This document shows positions 46,344 through 54,174 of a stretch of 64,000 nt of DNA, piece after piece. Every line of letters begins with the position of its first letter. The first letter of the stretch is position 1. Position numbers and translations under genes: made by a program. Source of the DNA: CAZSWS01 sp964610765. Lineage in GTDB: Bacteria; Bacteroidota; Bacteroidia; Bacteroidales; Tannerellaceae. The DNA lies in NCBI GenBank assembly GCA_964610765.1, contig CAZSWS010000005.1:1-64000 (forward strand). Reading direction: 5' to 3'. The notes under the pieces were generated by a model, which was not told where the DNA came from, made no database searches, and worked only from the letters and a program-made list of their open reading frames with translations.

Positions 46344-47381
46344 ATGATTACATTCCATATTTCTCAACCGAATCATCAGATTAGACAACGATTAAAAGAA
46401 AGAATTGACAGCCTGTCTAAACCTAAAGGTTCGTTAGGTCGATTAGAAGAACTTGCCCTACAGATAGGGTGGATACAACAAACACTCACTCCACAGCTAA
46501 AACAGCCGGTCAATCTTATTTTTGCTGCCGACCATGGCATAGCAGATGAGGGAGTAAGTCAATCACCCAAGGAAGTCACCCAACAAGTAGTCAACAATTT
46601 CATAGAAGGGGGAGCAGGAATAAACTTCTTAGCTCGCCAGCACGGATTTGAGCTTGTCATTATTGATGCCGGGGTTGATTATGACTTTCCGGACAACACC
46701 ACCCTCATAGACCGCAAAATTCGCAAAGGGACACGCAACTTCCTGTATGAAGCGGCACTCACTGAACAAGAGGTGGAAAAAGCCTTAATATGCGGTGCGG
46801 AAATCACTGACATATATCATGCTAAAGGAAGTAATATTATCAGTTTTGGTGAAATGGGTGTAGGAAATACTTCAGCATCCAGCATGTGGATGACTAGCTT
46901 GACCGACATCCCCCTCCTTGACTGCGTTGGAGCAGGAAGCGGATTAAGCAATGAAGGAGTTAAGCATAAATTCGATGTACTAAATCAAGCCCTTCAGAAG
47001 TATACGGGTGGAAACGATGTCATGAAAGTCATGCAGCAGTTTGGCGGATTGGAGATGGTAATGGCTGTTGGAGCTATGCTCAGAGCCGCTGAACATAAAA
47101 TGATACTTTTGGTTGATGGGTTTATCATGACCAACTGTATATTAGCTGCCTCACGCATCAATCCGAATATCCTTTCATATGCTCTGTTTGGGCATTGTGG
47201 AGATGAACATGGCCATCAACTACTACTTTCATATATGCAAGTAAATCCTATTTTAAACCTCGGACTTCGGCTAGGTGAAGGCTCTGGTGCTATTTGCGCT
47301 TATCCCATTATAGACTCTGCCGTACGTATGATTAACGAGATGCATTCGTTTGAAGATGCTGCCATTACAAAATACTTTTAA
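46344..47381 (+). CDS. cobT: nicotinate-nucleotide--dimethylbenzimidazole phosphoribosyltransferase
   Basis: A 345-residue enzyme activating the lower-ligand base as alpha-ribazole phosphate. CobT marks: SLSKPKGSLGRLEELA, the FAADHGIADEGVSQSPKEVT motif, GEMGVGNTSASS, and the catalytic Glu in LGEGSGAI near 315. Starts 2 bases after cobU. It lets the cell use externally supplied or unusual bases (inference from the pathway). Confidence 0.95.
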   Translation: MITFHISQPNHQIRQRLKERIDSLSKPKGSLGRLEELALQIGWIQQTLTPQLKQPVNLIFAADHGIADEGVSQSPKEVTQQVVNNFIEGGAGINFLARQHGFELVIIDAGVDYDFPDNTTLIDRKIRKGTRNFLYEAALTEQEVEKALICGAEITDIYHAKGSNIISFGEMGVGNTSASSMWMTSLTDIPLLDCVGAGSGLSNEGVKHKFDVLNQALQKYTGGNDVMKVMQQFGGLEMVMAVGAMLRAAEHKMILLVDGFIMTNCILAASRINPNILSYALFGHCGDEHGHQLLLSYMQVNPILNLGLRLGEGSGAICAYPIIDSAVRMINEMHSFEDAAITKYF

Positions 47382-48142
47382 TGAAACAGTTTATAGCAGC
47401 CATCACTTTATTCACCCGAATTCCATTATGGAGGTTTATATCTCTCCCTGAGGGAGTGTTCTCGCAGATTATACCGTTTTGGTCTATCACAGGATGGATA
47501 ACCGCTGGTGTTACTGTCGCCATGCTATATCTCAGTGCCTTAATCCTTCCCTACGAAATAGCCCTACTCGTTGCTATCAGTGCGCGATTAATCTTAACAG
47601 GTGCTATTCATGAAGATGGATTAGCAGACTTTCTGGACGGATTTGGAGGCGGTAAAAACAAAGAATCTATCTTAAACATCATGAAAGATTCGCATATTGG
47701 CAGCTATGGTGTGATAGGCTTGATACTATATTTTGCATTTTTCTATTTACTGCTTCATGCATTACCGATTGAAATAGCAGGATTAGCCATTCTAGCCGGC
47801 GATCCTTTTAGTAAAGCTATTTCTTCAATGATAGTAAACCGACTTCCCTATGCCCGAAAAAAGGAAGAATCGAAAGCACAAACGGTCTATAGTCGAATGA
47901 ATACAAAAGACTATTTTATTGCCATATTCGGAGGGGTTTTTGCTTTGTGTTGGTTGCCTGACTATATTTACGCAGCCGCAGTACTTTTACCCATAGCCAC
48001 ATGGATATTGCTTACTTCCTATATGAAGTGGAAAATAAAAGGATATACCGGTGACTGCTGCGGTGCACTTTTTCTACTAACTGAATTAACTTTTTATTTA
48101 TCAATTGTTATTATATATCAATATGGAATTATATATCATTAG
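47381..48142 (+). CDS. cobS: adenosylcobinamide-GDP ribazoletransferase (cobalamin synthase)
   Basis: A 253-residue integral membrane protein joining activated corrinoid and alpha-ribazole. The FTRIPLW start, IHEDGLADFLDGFGGG with acidic metal ligands near residue 80, KDSHIGSYGVIGL and the terminal GYTGDCCGAL motif are typical. Its ATG overlaps the cobT stop in TAATG, so translation is coupled. Confidence 0.95.
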   Translation: MKQFIAAITLFTRIPLWRFISLPEGVFSQIIPFWSITGWITAGVTVAMLYLSALILPYEIALLVAISARLILTGAIHEDGLADFLDGFGGGKNKESILNIMKDSHIGSYGVIGLILYFAFFYLLLHALPIEIAGLAILAGDPFSKAISSMIVNRLPYARKKEESKAQTVYSRMNTKDYFIAIFGGVFALCWLPDYIYAAAVLLPIATWILLTSYMKWKIKGYTGDCCGALFLLTELTFYLSIVIIYQYGIIYH

Positions 48143-48653
48143 ACATACAGCTGTAGATGTTCCTGCCGGCATTGCTTATGGACAAACGGATGTTCCACTT
48201 AAATCAACTTTCGAGGAAGAAGCGGAAATTGTTAAAAACAACCTGAAAGGAAAAGTTTTTGACCAAGTATGGACCAGCCCACTCAGCAGGGCCAGCAAGT
48301 TAGCCACCTACTGTGGCTATCCGGATGCTCTTAGAGATGACCGCTTAATGGAAATTAATTTCGGAAAATGGGAGATGCTTTCCTGGCTGGAAATTTCAGA
48401 AGACAGCCACTCAAAACAATGGATGGAGAACTGGCTTTCGACCACTCCTCCTGATGGAGAATCCTTCCAAATGCAATATGAACGCGTTGCTTCATTTATT
48501 GAAGAGTTAAAAAAGAATGACTACCAGTCGGTATGTGTCTTTGCACATGGAGGTGTAATAGCTTGCGCAAATGTATATGCCGGTAATACTATAATGGCTG
48601 AATCATTCTCACAGATTCCGGTTTACGGTGCAATTGTGCGCTTCGAAGTTTGA
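48123..48653 (+). CDS. cobC: alpha-ribazole phosphatase (histidine phosphatase)
   Basis: A 176-residue phosphoglycerate-mutase-like phosphatase removing the 5'-phosphate after ribazole transfer. The catalytic RHT motif is at the start (IIRHTAVDVPAG), with AYGQTDVPL, WTSPLSRA, the acid MEINFGKWE and a second catalytic His in FAHGGVI. I chose ATG 48123 (MELYIIRHT), overlapping the cobS stop by 20 bases. Assignment as CobC rests on its place in the cobalamin operon. Confidence 0.88.
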   Translation: MELYIIRHTAVDVPAGIAYGQTDVPLKSTFEEEAEIVKNNLKGKVFDQVWTSPLSRASKLATYCGYPDALRDDRLMEINFGKWEMLSWLEISEDSHSKQWMENWLSTTPPDGESFQMQYERVASFIEELKKNDYQSVCVFAHGGVIACANVYAGNTIMAESFSQIPVYGAIVRFEV

Positions 48654-48655
48654 TG

Positions 48656-48687
48656 AAAAAGGGCTGAAAACATAATGCTTTCAGCCC
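48656..48687 (-). terminator. terminator of the lsrF-ending operon
   Basis: GGGCTGAAA (48661-48669) pairs with TTTCAGCCC (48679-48687). On the minus strand it is followed by TTTTTCA, so it ends the transcript coming from lsrF; on the plus strand it may slow transcripts leaving cobC. Confidence 0.75.
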
Positions 48688-48720
48688 GGTAAATCATAAC
48701 AGTAAAAACTTGCTGTATGC

Positions 48721-49599
48721 TTATTTCTTAGAAAGGTCTTGAAACATTTCAAACCCTTGTTCAGGAGTAAGTTTATCGTGAACCACCCCTTTCACTGCCT
48801 GAATCATGGCAGCAGGATATTCACTTTGGAAAACATTACGCCCCATATCGACCCCGGCAGCACCTTCGTTGATAGCTTGATAGCACATCTCTAATGCCTC
48901 TTTTTCCGGTAGTTTCTTTCCTCCGGCAATTACTATAGGTGCTGAACAGGCAGCAACCACCTTCTCAAAACCTTCACAAAAGTACGTCTTCACGATGGTA
49001 GCTCCATTTTCTGCACATATACGACTAGCCAATCCAAAATAACGGGCATCACGTGCCATATCTTTACCTACAGCCGTAACTCCCATGATAGGAATATTGT
49101 AACGATTACCTAAATCAACGGCTTTAAACAAGTTGGCAACTGTTTTTGCTTCATGAGCCTCATCACCAATTGCTAGCATTACAGCCATAGCAGATACATT
49201 CATACGAATAGCATCCTCAATATCCATAATGACGTTGTCGTTCAACTCAGTCAACACAGACGTTCCTGCATCAGAGCGAAGACAGATTGGTTTGTTTGTA
49301 TTAGGAGGTACCATGGACTGTAAAATACCACGAGTACACATCATACAATCAGCATATTCAATCAAAGGAAGGATATTTATATCTATACGCTCCAATCCGG
49401 AGGTCGGTCCCATAATAAAGCCATGGTCAAAAGCCAACATAACCGTTTTACCGGTTTTAGGATTAAAGATTCGCGACAAGCGATCTTTCATTCCCCAAGG
49501 AAGATGAGAGGCTCCTTTTACATGAAAGCCCTGAACTCCCCTGTCAGTAACTCCCAATCCAAAATTAGTCCCTTCTCTCAAATCATCTAAATCAGCCAT
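48721..49599 (-). CDS. LsrF-like class I aldolase/thiolase
   Basis: A 292-residue DeoC/FbaB-fold protein closely resembling E. coli LsrF, the thiolase acting on 3-hydroxy-5-phosphonooxypentane-2,4-dione in AI-2 degradation. Identical blocks include SRIFNPKTGKTVMLAFDHG, GLERIDIN, MCTRGIL, VIAGGKKLPEKEALEMC and GVDMGRN. The Schiff-base lysine is K204 in TIVKTYF. No other lsr gene is nearby; it follows dhaK and dhaL, so the true substrate may be a product of that kinase. I chose ATG 49599 (MADLDDL), matching the LsrF start. Confidence 0.85.
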   Translation of the reverse strand: MADLDDLREGTNFGLGVTDRGVQGFHVKGASHLPWGMKDRLSRIFNPKTGKTVMLAFDHGFIMGPTSGLERIDINILPLIEYADCMMCTRGILQSMVPPNTNKPICLRSDAGTSVLTELNDNVIMDIEDAIRMNVSAMAVMLAIGDEAHEAKTVANLFKAVDLGNRYNIPIMGVTAVGKDMARDARYFGLASRICAENGATIVKTYFCEGFEKVVAACSAPIVIAGGKKLPEKEALEMCYQAINEGAAGVDMGRNVFQSEYPAAMIQAVKGVVHDKLTPEQGFEMFQDLSKK

Positions 49600-49654
49600 A
49601 AAAATCAAATTAAATCAGTACAATAATACTGATGGTTTATTATTTAAAATTATT

Positions 49655-50272
49655 TCAAGACACTGCTTCCGCAAAAGCAGCAAACATACAAGCCCACGAA
49701 GAAGCTCCACAATCTGCATGACCAATAGAGCGTTCGCCGTAATTCCGGGCTCGTCCAAAATTAGCTTTCATATCCACAGTAGCTAAAGCACCCTTTTGCG
49801 CAGCTTCTGCTCCTGCTTTCAATATAGCATGAATATCTTCATCCGTGGAGTTTTTCATAGCGTCAACAGCAGGAATCAATGCATCCATCATGGTTTTATC
49901 GCCTACCTGTGCCTTTGTTTGCTGGCTAACATTGGCTAAGCCTCCTGCAAACATCGCCACAACTGCCTCTGCATCTAAAGACTGTCCGGAAGCATGGTCG
50001 CTCATTCCTAAGAAAAATGCACCTAATAACGTACTTGTCGACCCACTTACTTCCATCATTACACCCATTCCCATATCATTGAGCATCGACTTGAACTCAG
50101 TCCCACTCTTTGCGGTGTTTGTAATCGATGAAAATGCAGTTACAATAGCCGTACCATGATCTCCATCGCCAATAACAGCATCCAGTTGAGAAAACTCTTC
50201 TTCGCGAGCCTTGATACGCTCCAGTGCAAGTTGCAACATTGCCTTAAAGTCGGCTAAAGTCAATTCTTTCAT
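49655..50272 (-). CDS. dhaL: dihydroxyacetone kinase subunit DhaL (nucleotide-binding)
   Basis: A 205-residue DhaL/DAK2 domain that supplies the phosphoryl group to DhaK. The Mg-nucleotide-binding aspartates sit in LDAVIGDGDHG (30-40), followed by GSTSTLLGAFF and GDKTMMDAL. I chose ATG 50272, 17 bases after dhaK; an in-frame ATG at 50308 would overlap dhaK. Without a DhaM partner it is probably ATP-dependent. Lies between dhaK and the LsrF-like gene. Confidence 0.88.
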   Translation of the reverse strand: MKELTLADFKAMLQLALERIKAREEEFSQLDAVIGDGDHGTAIVTAFSSITNTAKSGTEFKSMLNDMGMGVMMEVSGSTSTLLGAFFLGMSDHASGQSLDAEAVVAMFAGGLANVSQQTKAQVGDKTMMDALIPAVDAMKNSTDEDIHAILKAGAEAAQKGALATVDMKANFGRARNYGERSIGHADCGASSWACMFAAFAEAVS

Positions 50273-50289
50273 TTCGTAGAAATTCGTAA

Positions 50290-51291
50290 TTAACCAAGTG
50301 TTACCCAATAAGGGGTATCGGCTGCTTTCTTAAAATTAGCCACATGATCTGCATCTAAAACAGCTATCAGCATCTGAAAGCCGGATTGCTCTTGCACAGT
50401 CAGAATTTCCTGAATGCGTGACTCTACCACTTTCAAACCACGAGCTTCCAACTCTTTGTATGCCTTTCTGAACACAATACTCAGTTCCATCAGCGTAGAT
50501 GCTCCTACCCCATTGATGATAAGCATTACTTCGTCACCTGCCTGCGGTTTAATTTTTCGGCACAGTAAATCAACCATTTGCGAAGCAGTAGCATCAGCAG
50601 ATACTAAAGGCGATTGTCCGCCACCTCCTTCTCCGTGTTGCCCCATGCCAATCTCCATAATACCTTCCGGAAGCTCTGAAATGACAGCATTGTTTTGTGG
50701 ATGAGTACATCTACCCATAGCTACTGCCAGTGTAGCCAAACGGCTATTGAAACGTAAACCCATCTCAATTAGTTCATCCAGCGATTTTCCTTCTTCTGCC
50801 GCTGCACCTAATACTTTATAAAGAGGTACACATCCGGCTAAACCCCGACGATCATCATCGGGAGCATCCAAACCTGCACTAATATCATCATGGGTTAATA
50901 GTTGTTTCACCTTTATTCCGGCGCGTTCTGCCAACTGACAAGCCATATTTGCACTCATCACATCGCCTGCATGATTAAGTACAACCAATAAAATTCCGGC
51001 TTCTCTTTTCATTAATTGAAGAGCCTGAAACAAGCGTTGAGCTCCGGGAGCAGCAAACACATCCCCAACAACAGAACAGTCTAACATGCCTGTTCCTACA
51101 AAACCACTTAACGCAGGTTCATGCCCGGAACCTCCTAAAGTAACAACAGCTACTTTGTCTTCAGTCTTGGGCGTTGCACGAACAACGATTCCTTCTCCTG
51201 CCAGCTTTATCTTATCACTATATGCCAATGCTAACCCTTCTAAACACTCTTGGGTTACCTCCATTGGGTCGTTTATAAACTTTGTTTTCAT
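50290..51291 (-). CDS. dhaK: dihydroxyacetone kinase subunit DhaK (substrate-binding)
   Basis: A 333-residue DAK1 domain that binds dihydroxyacetone or a related short ketose. GGSGHEPALSG (H57) and the covalently substrate-binding H219 in GMGQHGEGG are intact. DhaK families also act on L-erythrulose and D-apulose-like ketoses, so the true substrate is open. I chose ATG 51291 (MKTKFINDP); the upstream in-frame ATG at 51363 would overlap the VOC gene. No PTS-like DhaM gene is near, matching an ATP-dependent two-subunit kinase. Confidence 0.9.
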   Translation of the reverse strand: MKTKFINDPMEVTQECLEGLALAYSDKIKLAGEGIVVRATPKTEDKVAVVTLGGSGHEPALSGFVGTGMLDCSVVGDVFAAPGAQRLFQALQLMKREAGILLVVLNHAGDVMSANMACQLAERAGIKVKQLLTHDDISAGLDAPDDDRRGLAGCVPLYKVLGAAAEEGKSLDELIEMGLRFNSRLATLAVAMGRCTHPQNNAVISELPEGIMEIGMGQHGEGGGGQSPLVSADATASQMVDLLCRKIKPQAGDEVMLIINGVGASTLMELSIVFRKAYKELEARGLKVVESRIQEILTVQEQSGFQMLIAVLDADHVANFKKAADTPYWVTLG

Positions 51292-51319
51292 TTGTCTATC
51301 TCTTTTAAATGTACTCCTG

Positions 51320-51634
51320 TTATTTAACTTCCATAATTTCAATAGGAATACCCTCTTCTTCAATAAAAGCGATTGTCAGATGTTCATCACACACTAGCGG
51401 TTCAAAAAGAACTTTTTTGCCTTCTAATTCTTTCTTTATATCCGGAACGATATAAGCGATATGACTTTCTGACTGAATCAATGGATGCATAATGCTTCCC
51501 TCTTCAAAACAAAGCCATTCAATTTTATTTTCACTCTTACTATAGTCGGTTAACCATACGCTCAATACGTCGTTAAAGACAGCTCCTTCTTTTTTTTCTT
51601 TGGTAATAAGACCAAAATGACTAAATGTTCTCAT
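51320..51634 (-). CDS. small VOC-superfamily-like protein
   Basis: A 104-residue protein with the beta-alpha-beta pattern of glyoxalase/VOC half-domains (MRTFSHFGLIT, HIAYIVPDIKKEL, FIEEEGIPIEIMEVK). Metal-binding His/Glu pairs are partly recognisable (H6, H62, E102). Only one ATG is available, so its start really overlaps the end of the cytochrome synthase gene by 14 bases, suggesting translational coupling. It precedes dhaK by 28 bases. It might epimerise or rearrange the ketose-type substrate (inference). Confidence 0.65.
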   Translation of the reverse strand: MRTFSHFGLITKEKKEGAVFNDVLSVWLTDYSKSENKIEWLCFEEGSIMHPLIQSESHIAYIVPDIKKELEGKKVLFEPLVCDEHLTIAFIEEEGIPIEIMEVK

Positions 51635-54098
51635 GTTGATTGATAGTTTGATTAATAAATATTGATTTGTTCTTTTTATATTTTATTCGAGAGACTACTG
51701 CCAACAGCACTACTAAAGCAGCAGCTATATAGAGATAGATAAAAAGACTATTTACATAGTCGTTCTGGCCATACGAATGCATGCCACTTAATAAATAATT
51801 GACTCCAAAAAACGTCATCAAAACAGAAGCAAATGAAACGGTAGACAGTACATTCAAAAGCCATGGATTATCCCATTTCTTCACCAATCGTACATGAAGC
51901 ACTACCGTGTACACAACGATGGTAATCAAAGCCCAGGTCTCTTTAGGGTCCCATCCCCAGTATCGTCCCCAGGATTCATTGGCCCATATCGCCCCCAAAA
52001 AGGTACCGATGGTTAAGAGCATCAATCCTATCCATAAAGACATTTCGTTGATAACCGTCAATTCTTCAATACGCAATGACAGTTTGCTTTTGGCTGCTTT
52101 ACCTGACACCATCATTAAAAACTGATTGCAAATACCCAACAGACAACTCATTCCCATAAATCCGTATGCAGCTACAATTACTGCCACATGAAACATGAGC
52201 CAGGGTGATTTCAATACCGGCACTAAAGGATTTATCTCCGGATCCATCCAGTTCAAACCGGATACAAATAAAACAATGCCTCCAAACAGGGTAGACAAAG
52301 CAAAGGTCAATCTACTTTTTCTTATAAAAATTAAGCCTGCTAAGACCGTAGCCCATGCCACATAAACCATTGTTTCATACGAATTGCTCCAAGGTGCATG
52401 TCCACTAATATACCAACGTAACCCCATGCCATAAGTATGATATCCGAAGAGTCCAACAACAACGACAATCAATATCACCTTTAGGTATTCACTTCCCTTT
52501 ATAGGGCGAAATAGTGCGAAGAATGATAAAAGCAATAAGCATCCTCCGGTTATTAAATAGCCAATTTTGCAAAGCCTGAACACATCTAAACGATTGTAAG
52601 TGAGTTCAGCCTGAATGCGTTTAGGAGAAATATCCAGCTGGGTGTTTTTTGATTGCTGATAAACATGTATCATGTCTAAAACACGATCTGCTTCTTGCCA
52701 ATCCCCCCCTTTAAGCGCATCTCGCACCTCACTGATATACCATGGAAACACCTGACTGACAAACATAGAGTCTTTACCCGAAAAGCCGGACAAGTCATCT
52801 CCGGGAGCATACCAAGTATGATTGGGTTCATCTTCTTTAGGAAATAAATTTAACAACTGATGGTTGAATAACTGATGAAGGATATTTACTTTTTCATCTA
52901 ATTTCATCAATTCTTTATCGAAAGCCGTTCGTGCTGCCAAAGGTTTGTTATAAGCAGTTTCTAAGGCATCTTGTAATTTATACTCTCCGCCACTATCGAA
53001 TAGATCCATATACGTACAGGGAGTTTCAGACAAAGCAAAGGTTTTCTCCAACAATTGATTTTCATAACTAATCAGCGGAACCCGCATCCACATTTCCGGC
53101 AAAGCTAATAAACTGATTATAAACTGATCCGGGTTTAATCCTTTGATGGTTGTTTCCTTATATAATTTGCGGAGTATCTCAGATGAAAAAGTGTTGACCG
53201 GCAACATCCTACCATTATTTGACTGGAGGGGTGTTGCACCAAACCGTTTTGCATGCTCCTTATCGACAGGGTATTTCATTACTGCATCTTCCATTGAACC
53301 GGCTTGTGGCTGTGCGTGCAGTGTAAAAAATGACACAGACAAGAACATTAATAATAACAACAGTTTAGGAGCTGCATTTATTTTTTTTAATCGATGTACT
53401 AAATAACGGAAACGAGAACGCTTATCTACCATGCAGTACAAAAAGCCAACCAGTAGCAAAAAATACCCGGTGTACGTTACGTTTCTTCCTGCCACATCTT
53501 TATTGACTGATAAAACAGTTCCTTGCTCATCTTTATCATATGAAGCTTGAAAGAAACGATAGCCTTTCATATCAAGCACATTATTCATATAGACTCTTTT
53601 TTGAAGCGTTTTACCATCTACATGAACCAGCAAATCACTTTCGTATGATGAGGGACTGCTTGAACCCGGGTAGCGGGTCAATGTAAATTTAACGAGCTCT
53701 ACCTCGAAAGGTATTTCTTTAAAATGGCTGTTCTCTCCTGTATTGATAGCTATTTGATTGCTTTTTTCTCCCTCGCGTAAATGCAGAATTCCTTCTTCAG
53801 CAAATAAGTGCGAAACAAGTGCGCCAATTAAAATGACGATTAATGACCCATGAAGAATCAGGTTTCCCCATTTTTTCTTTTTAATAAGTTGATTCTCTAA
53901 TACAACCAATATATAATTGATTACCAGGAGAAACTGTAACATAAAAAAGATAGGAGAATAATAAATCAACGTCTTAGCAGCCACTGTGCCAAAATGCTTT
54001 TCAATTAAAGTAGCTGTAGCAAGACCTATTGCATACAGGATAAGTAGAACAATTGTTGTCAAATAAGAAGACAACAGATTTTCCAGTTTTGAGCTCAT
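51621..54098 (-). CDS. fused ResB/CcsA cytochrome c synthase (System II)
   Basis: An 825-residue membrane protein that attaches haem to CXXCH motifs on the outer side of the inner membrane. The N-terminal ResB-like part has three hydrophobic helices (about 13-35, 47-68, 82-100) and a large extracytoplasmic loop. The C-terminal CcsA-like part has several more helices and the tryptophan-rich haem-handling motif WGRYWGWDPKETWAL near residue 715. Fused Ccs proteins are typical of Bacteroides. It lies 76 bases after a diheme-containing giant protein and overlaps the VOC gene. Its clients are probably the cytochromes upstream. Confidence 0.93.
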   Translation of the reverse strand: MSSKLENLLSSYLTTIVLLILYAIGLATATLIEKHFGTVAAKTLIYYSPIFFMLQFLLVINYILVVLENQLIKKKKWGNLILHGSLIVILIGALVSHLFAEEGILHLREGEKSNQIAINTGENSHFKEIPFEVELVKFTLTRYPGSSSPSSYESDLLVHVDGKTLQKRVYMNNVLDMKGYRFFQASYDKDEQGTVLSVNKDVAGRNVTYTGYFLLLVGFLYCMVDKRSRFRYLVHRLKKINAAPKLLLLLMFLSVSFFTLHAQPQAGSMEDAVMKYPVDKEHAKRFGATPLQSNNGRMLPVNTFSSEILRKLYKETTIKGLNPDQFIISLLALPEMWMRVPLISYENQLLEKTFALSETPCTYMDLFDSGGEYKLQDALETAYNKPLAARTAFDKELMKLDEKVNILHQLFNHQLLNLFPKEDEPNHTWYAPGDDLSGFSGKDSMFVSQVFPWYISEVRDALKGGDWQEADRVLDMIHVYQQSKNTQLDISPKRIQAELTYNRLDVFRLCKIGYLITGGCLLLLSFFALFRPIKGSEYLKVILIVVVVGLFGYHTYGMGLRWYISGHAPWSNSYETMVYVAWATVLAGLIFIRKSRLTFALSTLFGGIVLFVSGLNWMDPEINPLVPVLKSPWLMFHVAVIVAAYGFMGMSCLLGICNQFLMMVSGKAAKSKLSLRIEELTVINEMSLWIGLMLLTIGTFLGAIWANESWGRYWGWDPKETWALITIVVYTVVLHVRLVKKWDNPWLLNVLSTVSFASVLMTFFGVNYLLSGMHSYGQNDYVNSLFIYLYIAAALVVLLAVVSRIKYKKNKSIFINQTINQHENI

Positions 54099-54122
54099 TG
54101 CAAGGATTAGTTTGTTGTTAGT

Positions 54123-54166
54123 ATTATGCCGGATAAAGCAGAAAAATCATCTTTACCCGGCATAAT
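54123..54166. terminator. long hairpin between the HzsA-like and cytochrome synthase genes
   Basis: ATTATGCCGG (54123-54132) pairs with CCGGCATAAT (54157-54166), and TAAAG (54134-54138) with CTTTA (54151-54155). Neither strand has a U tract after it, so it may attenuate, process or stabilise the transcript. Confidence 0.45.
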
Positions 54167-54174
54167 ATTACATA

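Noticed and set aside
48721..49599. Evidence for AI-2 quorum-signal degradation
   Set aside because: Only an LsrF homologue is present; no LsrK, LsrG or transporter genes, and the neighbours are ketose kinase genes.
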